From Melieria omissa (lineage: Eukaryota > Arthropoda > Insecta > Diptera > Ulidiidae), in assembly GCA_963971225.1 (NCBI GenBank), contig OZ020268.1, positions 53,060,404 to 53,124,403 on the forward strand: DNA of 64,000 nucleotides, read 5' to 3'. The notes under the pieces were generated by a model that was given only the letters and a program-made list of their open reading frames with translations, had not been told where the DNA came from and did not search any database. Of the stretch, positions 57,148 to 64,000 are shown piece after piece; positions within the stretch are counted from its first letter, which is position 1, and every line of letters starts with the position of its first letter. The translations under genes were made by a program, and so were the position numbers.

Positions 57148-57418
57148 GCCACCATAGCTCAGCTGGTTAGTGCAGGTTCAAGACTCCGCTGTTAACACCG
57201 AAAAAAACAATAATTTTTCTGTCGGCGGTTGTCCTCTCAGCAATGGAAATGGCAAACCTCTGAGAGTAAAATAGCCTATGAAAACGCTGCCAACTCGCCG
57301 TTCGGAATCGGCATAAAACTGTAGGTCCCTTCCAACCTTGTAAAAAATTCGCACGCAGAACACGGCTGGTTGCGGGTAACTAGGCATTAGTCTCGTAATC
57401 GGGCTGTCGTGCCAGTAA
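57148..57418 (+). repeat. tRNA-headed SINE, copy 3 left arm
   Basis: This is the left-arm SINE with a few private substitutions, for example GAAAACGCTGCC in place of GAAAAAGCTGCC. Confidence 0.6.
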
Positions 57419-57561
57419 AAAACCATTATAATAACGCTTGAACAAATTGTCATGTTTTGATTTTGCTTTTTATTCATTTTTCATTTTGCTGGGTATTTAA
57501 ATTAATTTAAGTTATTAAGTTATGCGAATTTTGTTCTTAACCGTCACTGCAGAAAATGCTT

Positions 57562-58015
57562 TTAGAGCTGCGACCGCACGCTGGGCATCATTACGTTTTC
57601 GGTTACGATTACGGTTTTCTCCAATATCTGAAAATTCACAAATTTTAAATATGAAATTTCGATAGTTTAAGTAAAGTTTCTTAGCAATTCTATAGGAGAT
57701 CGAGGCTTCATTCTTAAAGCCTTCTTCCTTCAAATGTCTCAACCTGTTTCCACTTTCGCAAATGCTCTCCATTTATTCGATTTTTATTCGACTCATTTTT
57801 GTTGATTATCTTTCCATTTTAACTTTCAATTCTAATCTTCTCTTTATTCACTCCTTTAATAAATCTCAACTCGTTTGACTTACCGAATGCACATTGTCCT
57901 TAACATTGTTCAAACCGCTGATCCCGTTCTCCACGGCGTTGCAGCAGTGACTCTCTTGGCTCTGCACCAAGCAGGCCAGAAGTGCACAAATCAAAAGTAC
58001 AATAAACAGTTTCAT
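57562..58015 (-). CDS. Small secreted peptide gene, copy 3 left arm (2 exons)
   Basis: Exon 1 is 57884-58015 and exon 2 is 57562-57627. The coding sequence is the left-arm type. It is the only left-arm gene in the window with two tandem promoter blocks upstream (58081-58386), each with its own TATA motif, so expression level or start site may differ from its sisters. Confidence 0.55.
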
Positions 58016-58080
58016 TTTATCGAGAGGTAATCACTCTTTGCCGTGCTGTGCTTAAGTGATTTACACTAAAAATACTCGAG

Positions 58081-58386
58081 CGTTTTATAGGAAACACGCG
58101 AAAGCCCCAGGCTTGTCATTCTTTCTTCAAAAGCCGGAACCGTTTTTCAATTGTACAAATAACCAATTCTTTTTTGTTGAACGGTTAATGTTGTCACACG
58201 TTTGTTATTCTTTGATCAAATAAAAATTACTACCGTTTTATAGGAAACACGCGAAAGCCCCAGGCTTGTTGTTCTTTCTTCAAAAGCCGGTACCGTTTTT
58301 CAATTGTACAAATAACCAATTATTTTTTATTGAACGGTTAATGTTGTCACAAATTTGTTATTTTTTTATCAAATAAAAATGACTAC
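58081..58386 (-). repeat. Tandem duplication of the peptide-gene promoter block
   Basis: Two 153-bp units, 58081-58233 and 58234-58386, each begin with CGTTTTATAGGAAACACGCG and contain the KpnI-like GGTACC region (GGAACC in the first), a TTTGATCAAA stretch (degraded in the second) and a TATA box. They differ at several positions, so the duplication is not brand new. The same junction (ACTACCGTTTTATAGG on this strand) forms the first bases of the window. Confidence 0.8.
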
Positions 58387-58676
58387 CGCGCATAAAAAAA
58401 CATAGCGCAGATTGAGACTTGAGTAAACTTTCTCTGACGATAATTCACTGTTGGTTCAAATAATAACCAGACACGTGTGGAATTAGAAAAACCAGAGCGC
58501 ACAATCAGCTACCTGTTTGTTTACCTTTCCATGATTAGCTAACTAAATGACAGCTGAAGCTTAAGCAGTATCTCGAGTACGGTATTATGGGTAATGGTTC
58601 ATAACTGATTTAATTCTTTGGATCAATGTCCCAATATACTTATCCAACAATTTCAATCACTATGTACCTTCCCACA

Positions 58677-58940
58677 TTAGCAAAAAGGTCTTTTCACCTT
58701 TAAACATTGAAAGAATAAAAAACAATTTTTTGGTAAAACCGATATGGTTTTTTTTAAATAGTCCCCTTCAGGCTCAGTACAGCTATTTGCATAATCTAAA
58801 AGCATGTCTAGAAAGTGTCTTAGATTGTCGGTTAAAATATCCTTCAGGATGTCGGTGCAAGCCTTTTGGATGGCTTCTACGTCCTCAAAACGCTTTTGTT
58901 TAATCGGTAAATGAATTTTTTTATAAATTGGAAATAGCAC
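58677..58940 (-). pseudogene. Mariner-type transposase C-terminal relic, copy 3 (longest frame)
   Basis: An 87-codon frame without the stop seen in copies 1 and 2. It joins LFPIYKKIHLPIKQKRFEDV to DMLLDYANSCTEPEGDYLKK, which makes the mariner C-terminal pattern clearest here. The retained frame suggests this arm is less decayed. Confidence 0.55.
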
Positions 58941-59705
58941 GACGGCACTTCAGGTGAAAACGAGGAGTGTTTGATGGTTAAAATTCGACTTTTAGTCAAA
59001 AATCAGTCACAAGTCGATGAGTTGGCGTCTTTCGATAGCCAAAAGTTCAGTTAAAATGCGACACGAAAGCACCTGGGATCACCCGTGCGGGTGATTGATT
59101 TGGCATACAAAATAACAAAACTAAAAAAGCATGAATAATATTCCAAAAAATTATATTTTATGTTATTGCAAACTACTTTCATATCATAACAACATTGGAT
59201 AAACACTCTGGCAGATATCTATATAAATTAATAAAAATGCAATTTGTAAGTAATGCTTTAATTTACATCGATGTGACTCGTTTTATTCCTCAATTCTTAA
59301 TGACGCACTTTCACTCGATTTCGTTTTGAGAGACCGCTGTAGTGGCACGTGTGTGTGGGGATAAGCGGTAGCTTTTCAACATTCGTCATTGTTTTTAGTT
59401 TATTAATTTTATTGGTTTTGCAAGCTATCGATTTGGCGCCAATATCGGATGTTGCTAAGGTTGCTGAGGTGTTGTTGCCTTTTCTTCGGCAGCGGTGGTT
59501 TTGACGTCAAAGCTGTTGCTAAGTGGGTGTAGTATTGTGGTAGAGCTGAGTATTGAGTGCAATGATAAGCTCATAACTCATCCATGTTGCTAGTATGGGG
59601 TGCAATAATATGCTAATATGCTCACACACATACATAAGCTTGGCTGTAAGCTCGACATTAGTTGTAGCGTGGGAAAGCGGCTTTAACATTACATCTTAAC
59701 TTATA

Positions 59706-61925
59706 TACGAGGGTTGCCTTTTATATTTTTTCAAGAACGATGAAAATGCATTTTGTTATCATCGAAAATGGTTTTATTGCATTTCAAAGTATTCTCCATG
59801 AATATACAGTTTTTTATGCGCTCAAACCAATTGTCGAATCACTTATTCCACTCGGATCGAGACACCTTTAAAACATGGTTTTTGAATGCTTCATCAGCAT
59901 CTTCTGGCGATGAAAATCGTTGAGCACGCAATTTTTGTTATGTGCGGAATTAAAAAGAAGTCATTGGGTGCCAGGTTAGGGCTGTATGGCGAATGACCCA
60001 TTAAATCGATGCTTTGGTCGATCAAATAGGCGGTTCTTTGAGCCGATGTGTGAGGGCGCGCATTGTCATGGTGAAGAATGATTCTACGTCGGCGGTTGTT
60101 TTTCCGTATTTCATTCAACACTTTTGTCAAACAAGTTGTTGTGTACCACTCAGTGACCTGTACCAGTACCAGTGTGTACCACTCATGACCAGTTTTGCGA
60201 AAGAAACAGGCGACCATTTGCTTCGATGTGCCCGAACAACTTTTGTTGTCAACCCACACGGTTGATTGCTGTTTTGTTTCGGGCTCATACGCATATATCC
60301 ATGATTCGTCACCTGCCACTATATAATAAACGTCTTTCGAAGTACCGCGATCAAATTGCTCCATCATTACTTTGCACCATTCTGGTTACAGGGGCTCTCG
60401 CACTACACCCACGAAAGCATTGTTTACCCTTCTTCACTGGTTCCCAACCGCGCAGCAAATTACATGCGAAATGCTCTGCAGTCAGGCTAAACGCGATTTC
60501 CCGCTGGGCTAGACCGGATATTGGTCATTCCAGGATTCTTACTCAAGATTGTTCGGTGCCAGATGTAATCGATCATATCTGCACCCCCACTGAATTTGAT
60601 CACGGATTTACGGTCCGTATCCCTAGTAGAGGAGAGTGGACCGATAGCGAGCTACCCTCCGGAAACTCTATCAATATCTACACGGACGGCTCCAAATTGG
60701 CGAACAAGGTTGGCTGCGGGATTTTCTGTAGCCAACTGGGGCTTCGTCTCTCCTTCCGCCTGCCTGACCATTGTAGTGTCTTTCAGGCAGAAGTAATGGC
60801 CATTTACCAAGCCTCAATCTGGCTCATCCGCGAGTACGCGCATGAAACGGATGTCCATATATATTCGGATAGTCAGGCAGCCATTAAGTCGCTCGCCAGA
60901 GCGACCACTTCATCCAAACTGGTTCGTGACTGCCGAAAATCCTTGAACAGTCTAGCTAGGCGCTCCAACATCTCACTACTCTGGGTGCCAGGGCACAGAG
61001 GCATTACAGGCAACTGCGAGGCGGACGAACTAGCCAGAGCAGGCACATTGCTCGCTGAGACCTCGTCCTTCCTCCCAGTGGGAGCCCCTATTGCATCGAT
61101 TAAATTGATGCTCAGACAATTTTACCAAAGAGTAGCGAATCAACTGTGGTCTGAGAAACAGACTTGCAGTATCTCTCGACTAACCTGGCCCTCCTATAAC
61201 ATTAAACGGACTAACCAGCTGCTTAACTTTAGCCGTCACTCAATAAGCACAACGGTCTCGGTGCTCACGGGTCACTGTCTTATGGGTAAGCACGCGGAGA
61301 AACTGGGACTGCAATCCAACGACTACTGTCGAGGATGCGGGTCCGAGGAGGAGGAGGAGACCGTTCTCCACCTGTTGTGTCAATGTCCCTCACTAGCCAG
61401 AAGAAGACTTAAGTCTCTCGGCTCAGCTTTCTTTTCAAGTCTAACTGAGCTATCGCCTCTGAATATCAGGGATATAGCCAGGTTCATAACAGAATCTTCT
61501 TGGTTCTCAGCGCAGTGAGGGGGAGTCGCGCCATCCACCGTGGTATCACAATGAGCCATAGGTTGTGCTTAAGTGAACTTCTCACATAGGAGGCTACCAC
61601 TCCAACCTAACCTACTTTGCACCAATCGACACGAGCCTTTTTTGAGTGATTGTCAAATTATGCAGGATCCAATGAGAACAAATCTTTCTGACAGCTAAAT
61701 GTTCATGCACCAGTAATATCGAATGCACGGCTGTGGAACTAATGCCCAGGATGCCTGTATCTCACGCACAGCATCGATGGTTTCTGGCACAATGGCTGAT
61801 TTTGGATGAGCTTCACGAAATTCGTCTTGGAGCAAACGGCGACCACGCTTGAGTTATAAATTGTCTTGAGGGTTGGTGCTTCATCACCAAATGCAAAATG
61901 AAGGCGATTGAGAGAAGTTGTTGAT
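59706..61925 (-). mobile_element. Mariner element, copy 3 (split by LINE)
   Basis: Same layout with both LINE target duplications intact. The catalytic frame (59894-60367, 157 codons) retains all three Asp residues; the N-terminal frame is at 61739-61945. Confidence 0.82.
60380..61612 (+). mobile_element. 5'-truncated RNase H LINE inside mariner, copy 3
   Basis: 1233 bp with 12-bp target duplications at 60368-60379 and 61613-61624. One C fewer than copy 1 near 60401 makes the frame continuous with antisense mariner sequence upstream (60172-61518, 448 codons); the first 70 or so residues of that frame are not LINE protein. Confidence 0.88.
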
Positions 61926-63761
61926 ATACAGCGACCTACAAACAATCTCCAAGTGGGGTCAAGCGAACAGGGTCGATTTTAATCCTCGCAAGACCCAATG
62001 TTGCCTGTTATCCCACAAGCGCGTCTCCCAACATTCCAACACATCCCTGGATATGGATGGTGTGAGTATTGCGGAATCGGCAGCTCTTGATGTTCTGGGC
62101 ATGTCCATTAGCCTTAGAACCGTGAGTTGGGCACTCAGTGCCCATATTCATTTTTTATGTTTATAAGTTGATAAAATTACAGGTGCATATCTCTTATAAT
62201 AAGAAATTTATATCATTTTACAAGATGAGTACGCTATACGTGACTTGGGGCACTCAGTGCCCATAATATTTCCTCATATATCACAGGGCAACAAATTTCG
62301 GATTTTCTGGTTTTGACATCAGTTCTAGGGTAATTAGGGGCCGCTGATTTCGAATCCCCAAACCGTTTTCAAAACTTAGTTTCCGTTTTCGCAAAAAATG
62401 GGTGTGTCACTTTTTCGGATTTTCCCTGACTTTTTTCACGTTTTCGATTGTAATTTCTAAACCAATAAACCGGTAGACATGATTTTGACTTTGTGGCATT
62501 TACAGCACCTCACAGCTTCTTTTCCAATGTAATTTGCTTTTATAAGTTTTACAATTCCGCGGTAATTGGACGTCAAAGTCCAAAGGAAAATATGTAATTT
62601 CAAGGCGATTTCTTTGATGTCGAAAAACATGCACATTTTTCGTAAATCAATAATCGAGTTAGGTATAACACGAAAGCGGAAACATCAAGTAATACAACAC
62701 AGCCAAATTATTTGGTGTAATTCCCATTCTCATCGAAATAATACCAAAATTGTACCATAGTCATTTTCATCATTTTTCATATATTTTCCTTAAAAAATTA
62801 GGGGCCTCAAAATATGCAAAGCTCTTTTTCACAAAATATTATGCCGATGCTTATACGGACTTAGATATTAATAAAGATGCAAACAATACTCCAACAACGG
62901 CAACATCAATTCAAAAATACAGCGGATGATTTCACTCAGTTGAGCGGTTCAAAACCAAAACTTTATATGTTTTTTATATTTTTCAGTTAAAAAACCTTTG
63001 TTTCTAACAATAAATACTTGTTTCAATAAATTATTTGCATAAATAAGCGAAATATTGGCCTTTTTACAAAAAAGTTCATAAAAAGCTTAAATTTCCATAC
63101 AAAATACACTACTGGGCACTGAGTGCCCAAGTCACGAGATTAAGTTGTATAGCCAAGTCACGGTTCTAAGGTTAAGAACGACCTTCGTTGGAACGATCAT
63201 ATTTTTGGCGTGTCGAAAGATGCAGCCAAGTGCCTCGGCTTCTTAAAGCGGTGCAAAAAATATTTCACCCCGTCCGATCTCCGCATTATTTATACCACCT
63301 ATATCCGACCTAAAATGGAGTTTAACTCGCACCTATGGGCAGGGGCTTGAAAACCCCATTTGGAGCTCCTGGATCGGGTGCAAAACCGTGCGATTAAACT
63401 TATAGGGGACAGTAGGACATCCAGCTCTATTGACTCCTTGGAGCATCGTCGAAACGTGGCATGTGTGGTGTTATTCTACCGATACTTTTTCGGTAATTGC
63501 TCAGTGGAGATGAGCAGCTTGATGCCATCACTCCGGGTATTCCCACGGGCAACCCGTTTGAACACTGGCGCCCATGCATTCCACGTCGAAACGATGTTCC
63601 AGCGCACTACGCACTACAGAGAAAGTACGTTCCTGGCCCGTACAGCGCGATTGTGGAATGGTCTCCCTGCAGATGTTTTCCCCAGCACCTATGATCTTGA
63701 TGGATTCAAGGCAAGAGTCCATAAATTCTTCACCCAACTTTATTTACATCTAAAAGAATAA
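61926..63761 (+). pseudogene. Jockey-like reverse transcriptase C-terminal fragment, copy 3 (split)
   Basis: Fragments 61926-62111 and 63172-63761. It keeps Cys (TGC) where copies 1 and 2 have a stop (TGA) at KRCKKYF, and LLDRVQNRAIK where they have LLNRVQNLAIK, so it preserves the older sequence. The stop after WAGA is shared. Confidence 0.72.
62112..63171. mobile_element. Non-autonomous TTAA-site element (piggyBac-like?), copy 3
   Basis: Same insertion, 1060 bp, TTAA at 63172-63175. The second palindrome is flanked by CTTGGGGCACTC instead of CTTCGGGCACTC. Confidence 0.7.
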
Positions 63762-64000
63762 CTTTATGGCCATGAAAAATGTGTCCTACTTTTTGTAACT
63801 GATTCCTAATTCCTATATGGCAGTAAACACCTGGTGGAAGAGGGCAAACAGCAACATTTTCCTTTTGTTTTAGAATCGTCCCTACACTTCGCGGTACATC
63901 CATATTTTCTTCGCGCAAAATTGTTTAAAGCTCTTCGAAGCACTTACGGGAGGGCCTATTCCTAATATACCAAGCTGCTATCTTTTCCCTAAAAGTCTGT
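63730..64000 (-). pseudogene. Broken ORF of unknown transposon-like protein, copy 3 (cut by window end)
   Basis: The downstream part (63730-63918) and part of the upstream frame are visible; the start lies beyond the window. Confidence 0.45.

Larger units (their letters stand above)
56802..59609. repeat. Inverted-repeat left arm, copy 3
   Basis: This is the left arm of the last unit; its right-arm partner lies beyond the window. It is longer than the others because of a 153-bp tandem duplication upstream of the peptide gene. Confidence 0.8.
56802..64000. repeat. Tandem amplicon, copy 3 (cut by window end)
   Basis: The third repeat runs from the LTR into the short relic ORF, where the window stops. 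It looks the most distinct of the spacer copies: it has a duplicated promoter block (58081-58386), a longer mariner C-terminal ORF, and fewer inactivating changes in the Jockey-like fragment. Confidence 0.9.

Noticed and set aside
60172..61518. 448-codon protein in copy 3
   Set aside because: The first part is antisense mariner; the frame continuity depends on one missing base. Only the LINE portion is real coding history.
22494..64000. Whole array as a simple assembly duplication
   Set aside because: Units differ by private insertions with target duplications, private deletions and shared derived changes in a mosaic pattern, which duplicate contigs would not show. Read-level proof is still lacking.

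Overview
The window reads as repeat-rich euchromatin or ampliconic DNA from a higher dipteran insect. A tephritid fruit fly is my best guess, because the tRNA-headed SINE core resembles one I associate with tephritids; this is from memory and untested. Composition is AT-rich, genes have short introns, and nearly all recognisable coding sequence belongs to transposable elements: LOA/Bilbo-like and Jockey-like non-LTR elements, a Ty3/gypsy-like LTR element, mariner and pogo-like elements, TTAA-site elements and a MITE. No bacterial features are present.

The main structure is a tandem array of a roughly 16.5-17.8 kb unit, best delimited by three 445-bp LTRs at 22049-22493, 39812-40256 and 56357-56801. 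Copy 0 (1-22493) lacks its beginning, copies 1 (22494-40256) and 2 (40257-56801) are complete, and copy 3 (56802-64000) lacks its end. Each complete unit holds a long inverted repeat: left arm (22494-25159 in copy 1), about 5 kb of spacer, right arm (30184-32826). Each arm carries one copy of a small two-exon gene with a TATA box and a signal peptide; left-arm genes point left and right-arm genes point right. After the right arm come degenerate GGGCGTGGC-type repeats, AT-rich DNA, a 257-bp MITE, the 3' end of a pogo-like transposon with a PHD-like domain, and the 5' end (LTR, primer-binding site, gag) of a gypsy-like element.

The spacer is a nest of dead elements: a mariner broken by a 5'-truncated RNase H-bearing LINE, then a Jockey-like reverse transcriptase fragment broken by a 1.06-kb TTAA-type element, then a short broken ORF of unknown transposon type.

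Three insertions occur in single array copies, with matching unoccupied sites in sister copies, so they probably arose after amplification: a 3.2-kb LINE (5647-8867, 12-bp target duplication), a LOA/Bilbo-like element in gag (10093-21867, 8-bp duplication) and a 729-bp TTAA element (33720-34448). A 3.15-kb segment spanning the gag/LOA junction was then tandemly triplicated within copy 0.

The most interesting candidate is the amplified secreted-peptide family. Between left- and right-arm versions, the 11 codons that differ in exon 1 are all non-synonymous, while the flanking intron and leader are almost unchanged. The peptide's role is unknown. Identity statements are by eye; no alignment or search was run.
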